NCBI RefSeq assembly: GCF_004765605.1
Contig: NZ_SRLC01000003.1
Location: 558,001-622,000 of the forward strand
Length of the DNA stretch: 64,000 nucleotides
Source of the DNA: Hymenobacter aquaticus
GTDB lineage: Bacteria > Bacteroidota > Bacteroidia > Cytophagales > Hymenobacteraceae
Direction of reading: 5' to 3'
Within the stretch, counting starts at the first letter, position 1, and every line of letters starts with the position of its first letter. The notes beneath the pieces were generated by a model that was not told where the DNA came from, ran no database searches, and saw nothing but the letters and a program-made list of their open reading frames with translations. Positions 52,587 through 61,231 of this stretch are shown here, piece by piece. The position numbers and the translations under genes were made by a program.

Positions 52587-53078
52587 CTAGAAAGCGCGCA
52601 GTGAGAGGCAGTAGTCCTCTTTCTTGCGCATGGCCGTCTGGCTCAGCAGGTCTTTGTCGGCGTAGCCCAGCAGGTGCAGCACGCCGTGAATCATTACGCG
52701 GTGCAGCTCGTCGTGAAAGGTTACGCCCAGCTGCGTGGCATTTTCCCGCACCCGCTCCACGCTGATGAAGATGTCGCCCTCGATGATGTCTGCGTCGTCG
52801 GCGTTGTCGAAGGTGATGACGTCGGTGTAGGTGTCGTGGTCGAGGTACTCGACGTTGACGCGGTGCAGATACTCGTCGGAACAGAAGATATACGTCAGCT
52901 GCACGATTTTATGCTCGTGCACCTGGGCAATCCGCTCAATCCACGAGGTCAGCGCCTCGGCCTCGGCCAGCTCAAAGTCGACGTCCTCGACCAGAAACTC
53001 GATGCCGTGCGACTCGTGCGAGTCCTGGGGCAAGCCGCTGTTCATTTCATCTTCCGTTCCGGGAGGGTGCTGGTTCAT
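52587..53078 (-). CDS. ybeY: rRNA maturation endoribonuclease YbeY
   Basis: A 163-residue protein with DVDFELAEAEALTSWIERIA and the metal-site region MIHGVLHLLGYADKDLLSQTAMRKKEDYCL. The first two histidines of HGxLHLxGYxH are present and the third is replaced (GYADKD), as I recall in this phylum. YbeY is needed for 16S rRNA 3' end maturation. The start overlaps the stop of the RsbW-like gene by 4 bases (ATGA), so the two are translationally coupled. Confidence 0.92.
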   Translation of the reverse strand: MNQHPPGTEDEMNSGLPQDSHESHGIEFLVEDVDFELAEAEALTSWIERIAQVHEHKIVQLTYIFCSDEYLHRVNVEYLDHDTYTDVITFDNADDADIIEGDIFISVERVRENATQLGVTFHDELHRVMIHGVLHLLGYADKDLLSQTAMRKKEDYCLSLRAF

Positions 53079-53533
53079 GCCGCGTTTTCGCTGGAAACGG
53101 TGTCGGTTTCGGAAGACTCGTCGACTTCGGTGGGGGCCAGCATGAAGGTCAGCTGCACGTTGCGGCCGTCCTTGGTGAACTCCACTTCATCGGCCAGGTG
53201 GCGAATGAGGAAGATGCCCCGCCCGCCGGGGTTTTCCAGGTTTTCGGGCGCGGTGGGGTCCAGCAGGTCGGTGTAGTCGAAGCCGTCACCCTCGTCTTCC
53301 ACCTCAAACTTGACGCGGTCCTTGTCCACGTAGAGCGACAGGTACACGTTGCGGTCCTTGTCGAACTTGTTGCCGTGGCGAATGGCATTGTTCACGGCCT
53401 CCGTCACGGCGACCATGATATTGCCATAAATGTCATCCTCAATGTGAAACGTATCCTTGGAGTTGTCGATAAAGCTTTCTACGACACGGATATTTTCAAC
53501 GAGCGAAGGAATCTGAATTTTAACCTGTTTCAT
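53075..53533 (-). CDS. RsbW-like HATPase anti-sigma regulatory kinase
   Basis: The 152-residue product is a GHKL ATPase: N-box VTEAVNNAIRHGNKFDKDRNV near residue 43, G1 box VEDEGDGFDYTDLLDPTAPE and G2 box GGRGIFLIRHLADEV near residue 103. There is no other domain, as in RsbW/SpoIIAB-type anti-sigma kinases, but no sigma or anti-anti-sigma gene is here. The tail is acidic. It sits in the conserved DUF4175, RsbW, YbeY order and probably regulates in that context; target unknown. Confidence 0.85.
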   Translation of the reverse strand: MKQVKIQIPSLVENIRVVESFIDNSKDTFHIEDDIYGNIMVAVTEAVNNAIRHGNKFDKDRNVYLSLYVDKDRVKFEVEDEGDGFDYTDLLDPTAPENLENPGGRGIFLIRHLADEVEFTKDGRNVQLTFMLAPTEVDESSETDTVSSENAA

Positions 53534-53574
53534 AGGTATGTAAAAGGGAGCGGGGCGGTAAAATTAGCGGAACA

Positions 53575-56500
53575 CTATTTCATTTTCTGAAAATATTCAC
53601 TCACCTCCCGCTGATAGTACGGCGTGAGGGCCGGCGGAACCGTCCGTAACAGCTCTGTCTGCCTGTTTTTCTGCTGCTTATATTTCTCAAAAGCGGGCGG
53701 AAACACCGGCGGACGGCTCTGTGCGGTCTGCGCTTCGCGCTTGTCATCCTGGTCCCGCTCCCGGGCCGATTTCTCGACTTCCAGCAAGCGGGTCATGATT
53801 TGGCGCTGACGCAGAATGGTTTGCTCCGTTAGCCGCTTATTTACGAGGTCGGTTTCGGTTTGTTCCATTAATTTCTTCAATTCGCCGGTGCCGCCCGCCC
53901 CATTCTGGCCTTTGCCCTCCTTGCTGCCCTGCTGCAGTTTGTCGAGCTCTTTGAGGGCTTCACGGAGCATTTGCTGCTGTGCGGCGAGCTTGGCCAGATC
54001 TTCCGAGAGGGCCCGGCCGGTTTTGCCGCTCTGCTGGAGCTGCTGAATCTGCTGGTTGAGTTGCTGCTGCATCTTGCCCAGCTGCCCTTCGCCGGGCGAG
54101 CTGCCTTTCTTCTTCTTTTTGCCGCCGGGCTTGCCCCCGCTCTGCTGGCTCTGCTGCCCCTCGCGCTGCTGCTGCTGCATCTGTTGCAGGGCGTCGTTGA
54201 GCATCAGGGCCAGGTTGTTCATGCTGGTCATGGCCAGCTGCTGGCTGCTGGTGGCCCGGCCCACGTTGCGCTGCCGGATCTGGTTCATGGACTCGTCCAT
54301 CTGCCCGTTCATCTCGCCTACTTCCCGGGTTACGAACGACTGGATCTGGAACACCTTCTTGGCCAGGGCATACAACGAGTCCTGGATGATGGCCGCGTCG
54401 TCCCGGAGCTTGCGCTGGTTCTGGCCCAGCTGCACGAAGCGCGGGTCGGTCTGGTCGACCTGGCGGAACTGCTTCATCAGGTTTTCCTGGTCGAAGCTGA
54501 GGGTAATCAGGTTGTCGAGGATGTCGCGCAGGTCGTCGATGTTCTGCTGCTGCTGCTCGTCCTGGTCCTCTTCCTGCTGCTGCTTCATCTTCTGGGCCAT
54601 CTGCTGCATTTTCTGGGCGGCCTGCTTCTGGCTCTGGCTGGCTTTCTTGTTCTGGTTTTTACCCAGCTGCTCCTGGCTGTCCTGCTGCTGCTGGTCCACG
54701 TCCTGCTGGTCCTGCTTCAGGTCGTCGGCGCCGTTCTGGTTGTCGAGCTGCTCGTCCATCTTCTTGAGGTCTTCCAGGTCCTTTTTCACGTCCTGGAACT
54801 CCTGCTGCTTGTCGGCCTGCTGCTGCTTGAGCTGCTCCTGTTTCTGCTGCTGCTCTTGCTTCGAGTCGCCTTTCGGCTGGTTGTCCTTGTCGTTTTTCTC
54901 GGTTTGCTCGGCCAGCTTTTCCTGCTCCTGGGCCAGCTGCTCCAGCTTTTCGGTGGTTTGCTCCAGCTTCTGCTCAAACTGCAATTGCTTGAACATCTCC
55001 AGGGCGCGCCCCAGCTCTTTCTGCAGAGTGTTTTCCTTGTTTTCGAGCTGCTGCAGCATCTTTTGCAGCTGGGCGTCGGGCGTCTTCTGCTCTTCCAGCA
55101 GCTTCTGCAGCTGGTCGTAGAGCTTCTTGGTTTCGGGGTCGAGCAACGAGTCCATGAGCTTCTTAAGCTCCTCGGCTTTTTCACGTAGCTCCTCGCTTTT
55201 GGGGTCGAGCTGGTCCTGCTTCTGGGTCAGCTCCTCGAACATCTTCTTCATGTCGGCCAGCTGCTGGTCCATCTGCTGCTTTTGCTCGAGCATGTCCTGG
55301 AGCTGCTTTTTGTCCTGGAAGTTGAGGTTGCGCTTGGTTTTGAGCTTGTCCTCGGTCTTGGCCATTTCCCGCTCCAGCTTCTTCGACTTCTCGGCCGCCT
55401 GGCTCAGCTGGTTCTGCACCGACTGCGACTGAGCGTTCATCTGCTCCCGCAGCTCCTTGGTGGACGGTAGCCGGAACTCCGCCGCCCGCGTCCGGGCCGA
55501 CTTAGAGCCGTGCACGCCGTCGTTGTCCCACACCTGCAGGAAGTATTCCACCCGGTCGCCGGGCTTCAGGTTGAGTGGGGCCAGGTCCCACTGGTAGGCG
55601 TAGCTCTGGCTGGGGCCGCTTTGCAGGGCCAGGGCGCGGGCCTTGTAGTCGCCATTCGGGCGGGCCTTGGACGTCACGCGGTAGTGGAGCTGCAAGCGGC
55701 TCAGGCCGTAGTCGTCGCGCACCGCGCCGCCCAGGGCCAGGTAGCGCAGCGAGGTGGTATCGGCAAAGCTCTCGACCGTAATTTCCGGCACCAGGTCCGG
55801 AATGGCGGTAATCTGGTACTGGATTGGGTTTCGGTTGAGGCTGGCCGCGTTGCGCAGGCGCACGGCGTACTCCTGGCTTTTCAGAATGCGGCGCGAGGTT
55901 TCAAACCCCTCCCCCGCCGCGGTGGCCGTTACCGTTTCGTTCGGGTTGGTGAAGAGCAATTGCAGCTCGTCGGTGGCGGCGGTGCTGAACTCCCAGCGCA
56001 CGGTGCTGCCCTCGGGCACGGTCAGGTTGCCGGTGTTGCGGATGGTTTCGGCGGGCTTGCCGATGTAGGTCGGGTAGGTGACGTGCACGGCGAAGTCGCG
56101 CAGGTTGGGCCGCTCGCGCACCAGCAGGTCGTAATCATCGGAGGTGAAGCCGGCGGCCGAAAGCTGAAACTCCACGTCGCGCTGCAGCTGCTTGAACTCG
56201 TAGGTGTAGCGGTTGCCGCTCTGCTTGCTCAGGCGCCGCTCCCGGCCCCCGTACACGATGTTGATTTCGTTGGGCAGGGCCTCGCCTTCCACCGTCACGG
56301 CCAGCGCGTAGTTTTCGCCCTTGAAGGCCTTCAGGTCCTTATTCTCGACGATAAACCGGAACGGGGCCGGCGGCGAGTAGGCGCGGTTGTAGTGGAAAAT
56401 CCGGTCGGTGCCCTGCACGAACAGGGCCGGATACACGAGCAGGAGCAGCAGCATGATGCCGGCCGGCACGGCCACGTACTTCCACAGCGGCCGGGTCTGG

Positions 56501-56964
56501 GCCTTGATGTTGATGCCCTGGCTGAACTCCAAACCGGTAAGCTGACCGGCGCGCTGCTCGAGGCTGGCGGCAATCAGCTCGTTTTCCCGGGCCTGACCCT
56601 GGAGCTGCAGGGCGTTGAGCAGCTTGTCCTGCACCTGGGGGAATAATTCGCCGACGCGCTGGGCGGCCTGCTCGTCAGAGAGCAGGCGGCGCAGGTTGGT
56701 GAGGGCGGCCAGGGGCTGCCAGATCCAGTGGACGAAGGCGTAGACCGTCAGGGCCAGGAAGCCGAACAGCAGCCCGCCCCGCACCCAGGTGGGCAGGTAC
56801 AGGAAATATTCCAGGGTGTTGAATACCAGGAACAGCGTGAGCAGCAGCCCGCCCGCCACCAGCGCGCCGCGCACCAGCAGGTTCAGGTAAAACTTCCGCT
56901 TAAAGGCATTTAGTTGCGCCAGAACCTGCTCCAGGGCCGGCGCATTCGTAGTCGTTACAGGCAC
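53575..56964 (-). CDS. DUF4175 family large membrane protein with Gln-rich coiled coil
   Basis: A 1129-residue protein. The N-terminus has three membrane helices (about residues 26-50, 58-80 and 180-195: GALVAGGLLLTLFLVF, GGLLFGFLALTVYAFVHW, AGIMLLLLLVYPALF), then a large beta-rich periplasmic domain with VHVTYPTYIGKPAETI and repeated Ig-like parts to about residue 520. Residues 530-1060 are a long coiled coil and low-complexity run rich in Gln, Lys, Glu and Asp (QKQEQLKQQQADKQQEF-like). DUF4175 proteins are conserved in Bacteroidota near YbeY and RsbW; function unknown. The first gene in that operon order. Confidence 0.9.
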   Translation of the reverse strand: MPVTTTNAPALEQVLAQLNAFKRKFYLNLLVRGALVAGGLLLTLFLVFNTLEYFLYLPTWVRGGLLFGFLALTVYAFVHWIWQPLAALTNLRRLLSDEQAAQRVGELFPQVQDKLLNALQLQGQARENELIAASLEQRAGQLTGLEFSQGINIKAQTRPLWKYVAVPAGIMLLLLLVYPALFVQGTDRIFHYNRAYSPPAPFRFIVENKDLKAFKGENYALAVTVEGEALPNEINIVYGGRERRLSKQSGNRYTYEFKQLQRDVEFQLSAAGFTSDDYDLLVRERPNLRDFAVHVTYPTYIGKPAETIRNTGNLTVPEGSTVRWEFSTAATDELQLLFTNPNETVTATAAGEGFETSRRILKSQEYAVRLRNAASLNRNPIQYQITAIPDLVPEITVESFADTTSLRYLALGGAVRDDYGLSRLQLHYRVTSKARPNGDYKARALALQSGPSQSYAYQWDLAPLNLKPGDRVEYFLQVWDNDGVHGSKSARTRAAEFRLPSTKELREQMNAQSQSVQNQLSQAAEKSKKLEREMAKTEDKLKTKRNLNFQDKKQLQDMLEQKQQMDQQLADMKKMFEELTQKQDQLDPKSEELREKAEELKKLMDSLLDPETKKLYDQLQKLLEEQKTPDAQLQKMLQQLENKENTLQKELGRALEMFKQLQFEQKLEQTTEKLEQLAQEQEKLAEQTEKNDKDNQPKGDSKQEQQQKQEQLKQQQADKQQEFQDVKKDLEDLKKMDEQLDNQNGADDLKQDQQDVDQQQQDSQEQLGKNQNKKASQSQKQAAQKMQQMAQKMKQQQEEDQDEQQQQNIDDLRDILDNLITLSFDQENLMKQFRQVDQTDPRFVQLGQNQRKLRDDAAIIQDSLYALAKKVFQIQSFVTREVGEMNGQMDESMNQIRQRNVGRATSSQQLAMTSMNNLALMLNDALQQMQQQQREGQQSQQSGGKPGGKKKKKGSSPGEGQLGKMQQQLNQQIQQLQQSGKTGRALSEDLAKLAAQQQMLREALKELDKLQQGSKEGKGQNGAGGTGELKKLMEQTETDLVNKRLTEQTILRQRQIMTRLLEVEKSARERDQDDKREAQTAQSRPPVFPPAFEKYKQQKNRQTELLRTVPPALTPYYQREVSEYFQKMK

Positions 56965-57261
56965 AGATTCTTTCTCCAGAAACTAAAAGGGCCCAGCACA
57001 GACCCCTCGGAAAGATACGCAATATAGCCGCCGGGGCTGCATCGGGCCCCGGCAGCTAAACGACAACAAGCCAGGGGTAAATTGTTCCGCCCGAGCCGGG
57101 CCGCCCGGAGCGGGGCCCAGCCGGGCGCGGGAAGGCCACCCAACCCGCCGGAATACCTGCCGAAGTTTCTCGGGTGGCCCGCGACAGGTTTCGTGGGCCA
57201 TCCTCGGTTTCTCGGAACGCTGAAATAATGTTGTTCAGGCCAGTCAGCGCTTTTGAACGGT

Positions 57262-57353
57262 GTAGAGACGCGTATTCGCGTCTCAATCGTTGCTGATGGT
57301 GTTTATTCCAACGACTATCGTTCAACGATTGAGACGCAATTATGCGTCTCTAC
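57262..57353. repeat. 92-bp nested palindromic element B
   Basis: Arms 57262-57292 and 57323-57353 are reverse complements over 28 of 31 bases; each arm is itself palindromic (GAGACGC around 6 bases to GCGTCTC). The 30-base core contains CCAACGACTATCGTT, nearly the same as CAACGATTGTCGTT in the element at 33279, and TTCGCGTCTC follows the first half-arm in both. Confidence 0.8.
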
Positions 57354-57369
57354 ATCGTTCTATAAAGAA

Positions 57370-57404
57370 CAAAAGCCCGGCTCCACGTCGGAACCAGGCT
57401 TTTG
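57370..57404 (-). terminator. terminator of the M16 protease gene
   Basis: CAAAAGCC (57370-57377) and GGCTTTTG (57397-57404) pair perfectly, with further partial pairing inside. It is 18 bases past the stop at 57423. Confidence 0.65.
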
Positions 57405-57422
57405 TGAGAAGGGAAAAATCGG

Positions 57423-60400
57423 CTACTCGGCCTTTTCCTTCACTTTAACGCTGTCGTCGTCCTTTTTCTGCTTGCGCTTGGCCTTGCGGCCGTCGGCGTC
57501 CTTGGTTTTGGACTTGGCTTTCTTCACGTCGGCGGCGGCGGCTGGGGCGGCCGGGGTGGCCGTCACGGTGCTGGTGACCGGCACGTTGGGGGTGAGGCGG
57601 TTGCCCTCGGCGTCCATTTCCACGATATCGTAGCCCAGGGTGGTGATGCCGGGGTACACCTTGTTCCGGTCGCCGACTACCACGATGTACATGTTGTCGG
57701 TGGGCAGGTACTTGGTGGCAATGGCCTGCACGTCTTCTTTCTTCAGGGCCTTGAGAATGGCGCTCTGCTGCTGCACGAAGTCGGGGGTGAGGTCGTACTC
57801 GAGCAGGCGGGCCAGGAAGGCGGCCTTCTGCTGGCCAGTTTCGTACTTCAGCGCGTCGCTCTGGCCCACGGAGGTTTGGAGCAGCTGCAATTCGTCATCC
57901 GAAATGCCGGTGGTGAAGCCCTTCAGCTCCTTGTTGAACTCGATGAGCGAAGCCGTGGTGGCGTCGGCCCGCACGCCGGCCTGGGCCGTGAAGGGACCCA
58001 CGTAGCGCGTGCCCCGGAAGCCGGAGTAGGCCCCGTAGGTGTAGCCCTTTTCCTCGCGCAGGTTGTGGTTGATGCGGCTGGCAAACGAGCCGCCGAGCAG
58101 GTAGTTGGCCAGGTACGCCCGGTAGTATTCCCCGGTGGCATCGTAAGGCAGGGCCAGGTAGCCAATGCGGATTTCCGACTGAGCCGCATCCGGTTTGTTG
58201 ACGAAGTAGATGCGGGTTTTGTCGGGCTGCTTGCCGGGGTTACCGGCCGGCAGCGTCAGGCCCTTGCGGTTCCAGCTCTGCAAGAAGCCCAGCTTGCTGA
58301 CCACGTCCTTCTGCTCCACGTCGCCCACGATGACCAGGTGCGACAGGTCGGGGCCGTAGTACTGCTGGTAGAACTGCTTTACGTCGTCCAGGGTCAGGCT
58401 TTGCACCGTGCTGGTGGTGCCGCTCACGGGCACGCTCATGATGTCGCCGGGACCGTAAAGCAGGGCGTTGTAGGTTTTGTCGGCAATGACCGTGGGCTGG
58501 GTGCTCTGGTTGGCAATGGCCTCCAGGGTCTGCTTCTTGACGCGGGCAAAGTCGGCCGCGTCGAAGCGGGGGCGCAGCAGGATTTCCTCCAGCAAGGCCA
58601 GGGTGGCGGGCAGGTTCTTGGTCAGACTCTGCACTTCCACCAGGGTATTGTCGGTGCCGGGCCGCACGCTAATGGAGCTGCCGAGGCGGTCCAGGGCGTC
58701 GGAGAGCTGCTCGCCGGTGTATTTCTGGCTGCCTTCGTTCAGCATGGCTGCCGTGAGGGCCGCCACGCCGGCCTTGCCGGGGTTGAGCTGTTCGAGGCGG
58801 TGGCCGCCGCGGATGGTGAGCAGCAGGTTCACGGTGGGCACCTCGGTGCTGCGGCTGCCCATCACGCGCAGGCCGTTCTGAAACTGCTGCTGCCACAAGG
58901 CGGGCACTTTCACCACGGGGTTGGCACCCGCGCCGGGCATTTTGCTCCGGTCGAAACCGTCCTTGGCCTTCACGTAGGTCAGGTTCTTGTACTCGTCGGC
59001 CGGAGCCTGGTAGCCTTCCTTGGTAATGGCGTAGTTATCGGGCTTGGCCGGCGCACCGGGGGCCGACTTCGGCAGCACGCTCAGCACCACCGCCTTTTTG
59101 CCCTTGATGTACTGGGTGTACACCCGCTGCACGTCGGCCTTGGTCAGGGCCCGCAGGCGCTGCAGCTCCACGGTGATATAGTTCGGGTTGCCGGTGTAGG
59201 TCTGGTTGGCGGCCAGGCGGCTTACCTTGCCGCTCACGCTGCTCAGGCTGCTCACCAGGTCGGCTTCGCGGCTGGCCTTGAAGCGCTGCAAGTCCTCGTC
59301 TTTCACGCCGCGGCGCTCAAACTCGCTCAGCGTCTGGCGCACCCGGTAGTCGAGGCTGTCGAGGCCCTTGCCGGGGTAGGCCCGGGCCGAAAGGGTAAAC
59401 TCCCCGCTCAGCTCGGAGGTGGGGTGGTAGGCCTGGGCTGACACGGCCCGCTGGGTTTTAATCAGGTTTTTGTAGAGCAGGGAGTTTTTGCCGCCCCCGA
59501 TGATGTCGGCCAACGCATCCAGGGCCGTTTCGTCGGGGTGGTTCTGGGGCACCGTGGGAAACACGAGCTGCACCAGCGGGAAGCGCACGTTGTCCTGGTA
59601 GCTCACGTAGCGGTCCTGAGTGAGCTTGGGCGCGGGCAGCTTCACGTTCTGCACCGCCGGCCCCCGGTTGATGCCCCCAAAGTACTTTTCGGCCATAGCC
59701 ACTACCTCGGCCGGCTTCACGTCGCCGCCCACCGTGAGCGTGGCGTTATTGGGGCCGTACCAGCGCAGGAAAAACTGCTTTAAGTCATTTACATCCGAGC
59801 GGTCCAAGTCGTCGAGGTAGCCGATGGTCAGCCAGCTGTAGGGGTGGCCGTAGGGGTACAGGGTTTTGGAGGTATACTCGCCCACCAGGCCGTAGGGGCG
59901 GTTGTCGTAGTTCTGGCCCCGCTCGTTTTTCACCGTGGCCCGCTGCACCTCAAAGCGCTTCTGGGTTACGGCGTCGAGCAGGAAGCCCATGCGGTCGGCT
60001 TCCAGCCACAGGGCCCGCTCCAGCTGGTTGCTCGGAATGGTTTCGTAGTAGTTGGTCCGGTCCCGGGTGGTGCTGCCGTTGTTGGTGCCGCCCGAGCCGA
60101 TAATCACCTTATCGAACATGCCCTGGGGGGCGTGGTCGGAGCCCTCAAACATCATGTGCTCGAAAAAGTGGGCAAAGCCCGACTTGCCGATCTGCTCCCG
60201 GGCCGAGCCCACGTGGTAGGTCACGTCCACATGCACCAGCGGGTCGGAGTGGTCTTCGGTCACGATGAGCGTCAGGCCGTTGGGCAGCACGTACTTCTCG
60301 TAAGGAATCACCAGCTCGCCGGGCTTGCGGGTAATTTTCTCGACGAGGCGGGTGCCGGTAGCCGAAGCCGCCGGGGCGGCCGTAGTAGGTTTTTTCTGCT

Positions 60401-60467
60401 GGGCCGAAGCCGGGGTAGTTGCCAGGGCGGCGCCCAGGCCAAGCAGCAAAAGGGAGTGTTTGCGCAT
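57423..60467 (-). CDS. M16 family zinc peptidase, tandem-domain, secreted
   Basis: A 1014-residue protein with signal peptide (MRKHSLLLLGLGAALATTPASAQ). The first M16 half has the inverted zinc motif HFFEHMMFEGSDH near residue 95 with the downstream Glu in ATVKNERGQNYDNR, and GPNNATLTVGGDV. The second half (about residues 530-940) looks like a non-catalytic M16 C-terminal pair (RGGHRLEQLNPGKAGVAALTAAML). Residues 950-1014 are a Lys/Ala/Asp-rich tail. Periplasmic peptide degradation is inferred from the family. Confidence 0.92.
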   Translation of the reverse strand: MRKHSLLLLGLGAALATTPASAQQKKPTTAAPAASATGTRLVEKITRKPGELVIPYEKYVLPNGLTLIVTEDHSDPLVHVDVTYHVGSAREQIGKSGFAHFFEHMMFEGSDHAPQGMFDKVIIGSGGTNNGSTTRDRTNYYETIPSNQLERALWLEADRMGFLLDAVTQKRFEVQRATVKNERGQNYDNRPYGLVGEYTSKTLYPYGHPYSWLTIGYLDDLDRSDVNDLKQFFLRWYGPNNATLTVGGDVKPAEVVAMAEKYFGGINRGPAVQNVKLPAPKLTQDRYVSYQDNVRFPLVQLVFPTVPQNHPDETALDALADIIGGGKNSLLYKNLIKTQRAVSAQAYHPTSELSGEFTLSARAYPGKGLDSLDYRVRQTLSEFERRGVKDEDLQRFKASREADLVSSLSSVSGKVSRLAANQTYTGNPNYITVELQRLRALTKADVQRVYTQYIKGKKAVVLSVLPKSAPGAPAKPDNYAITKEGYQAPADEYKNLTYVKAKDGFDRSKMPGAGANPVVKVPALWQQQFQNGLRVMGSRSTEVPTVNLLLTIRGGHRLEQLNPGKAGVAALTAAMLNEGSQKYTGEQLSDALDRLGSSISVRPGTDNTLVEVQSLTKNLPATLALLEEILLRPRFDAADFARVKKQTLEAIANQSTQPTVIADKTYNALLYGPGDIMSVPVSGTTSTVQSLTLDDVKQFYQQYYGPDLSHLVIVGDVEQKDVVSKLGFLQSWNRKGLTLPAGNPGKQPDKTRIYFVNKPDAAQSEIRIGYLALPYDATGEYYRAYLANYLLGGSFASRINHNLREEKGYTYGAYSGFRGTRYVGPFTAQAGVRADATTASLIEFNKELKGFTTGISDDELQLLQTSVGQSDALKYETGQQKAAFLARLLEYDLTPDFVQQQSAILKALKKEDVQAIATKYLPTDNMYIVVVGDRNKVYPGITTLGYDIVEMDAEGNRLTPNVPVTSTVTATPAAPAAAADVKKAKSKTKDADGRKAKRKQKKDDDSVKVKEKAE

Positions 60468-60757
60468 AGAAAGGAAAATCAGGAAGGAAGCGGGAAGGTA
60501 CTCAGTAGTCCGTCAACAGACATGGCCACAACGCCACGCGTTGCGCGGTGGTGTGCCTGCAACGGACAAGGCGGGCCGGGAAGTTCGTTTTGAGCGCAGC
60601 CGCGGGCTCCGTTGGGCGCCCCGGCCGTAATGGCTGCCCGGCCGGGGCTTCTTGCTCCGCCGGGAAGCGGCGGGGTAAAACAATCCGGGGCCCGTTCGTT
60701 GTTTACTCACGATTAGCCCCCGCCCGGGGCCTGCTTCCCTCCTTTCCTTTGCGTTGC

Positions 60758-61165
60758 GTGTCTATTCCCACTGCCGAACTTGAGTACCTGCGCCTGTCGT
60801 ACCGGCCTGATCTGCGCATTCTGTTTCTGCGCTGGACGCGGCTGGTCAGCTCCGCTGAGCACCGGGCGGGCTACCAGGCGGCCCTGAGGTTCGCCCAGCC
60901 GCACCAGGCCGGCCACTGGCTGATTGACCTGCGCATCCGCGGGCTGGCCGAGGCCGAAGACTTCGCCTGGATTATCACTACGTTTCGGCAGGAAATGCAG
61001 CGGGTGCTGCCCGCCGTGGCCTTCCGCATTGCCTACCTGGTTACGCCCTACCAGCAGGAGCTCATCAACAGCCGCCTGGTGAGCCAGGAAACGATGTTCC
61101 GCACCTTTGTGGAAGAGCAGTCGGCCTACCAGTGGCTGGCCCAGTCACATTCTACCAACGAATAA
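60758..61165 (+). CDS. small soluble protein of unknown function
   Basis: A GTG start at 60758 (coding SIPTAELEYLRLSYRPDLRILFLRW) gives a 135-residue protein; the frame upstream to 60548 is cysteine/arginine-rich and unlikely. It has a STAS/SpoIIAA-like alternating pattern: beta LRILFLRWTR, helix SAEHRAGYQAALRFA, beta HWLIDLRIRGLAE, helix DFAWIITTFRQEMQRVLP, beta VAFRIAYLV. Such proteins recur in Cytophagales without function. A terminator follows 11 bases after the stop. Confidence 0.65.
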   Translation: MSIPTAELEYLRLSYRPDLRILFLRWTRLVSSAEHRAGYQAALRFAQPHQAGHWLIDLRIRGLAEAEDFAWIITTFRQEMQRVLPAVAFRIAYLVTPYQQELINSRLVSQETMFRTFVEEQSAYQWLAQSHSTNE

Positions 61166-61176
61166 TCAGTCACTAA

Positions 61177-61208
61177 AAAAGCCTCTCCCGTTGCCGGAAG
61201 AGGCTTTT
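61177..61208. terminator. bidirectional terminator between the small gene and the sugar transporter
   Basis: AAAAGCCTCT (61177-61186) pairs perfectly with AGAGGCTTTT (61199-61208); flanked by A and T tracts. Confidence 0.8.
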
Positions 61209-61231
61209 GCGGCGCGGAGCAGCCGTAAGGC

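Larger units (their letters stand above)
56965..57422. other. 458-base intergenic region
   Basis: No gene is supported. It contains the DUF4175 leader, a GC-rich stretch (57000-57250) with nothing recognised, the nested palindromic element at 57262-57353, and the M16 terminator at 57370-57404. Confidence 0.6.

Noticed and set aside
53971-55188. Leucine-rich frames opposite the DUF4175 coiled coil
   Set aside because: These come from reading CTG/CAG-rich codons of the Gln-rich region backwards; not genes.
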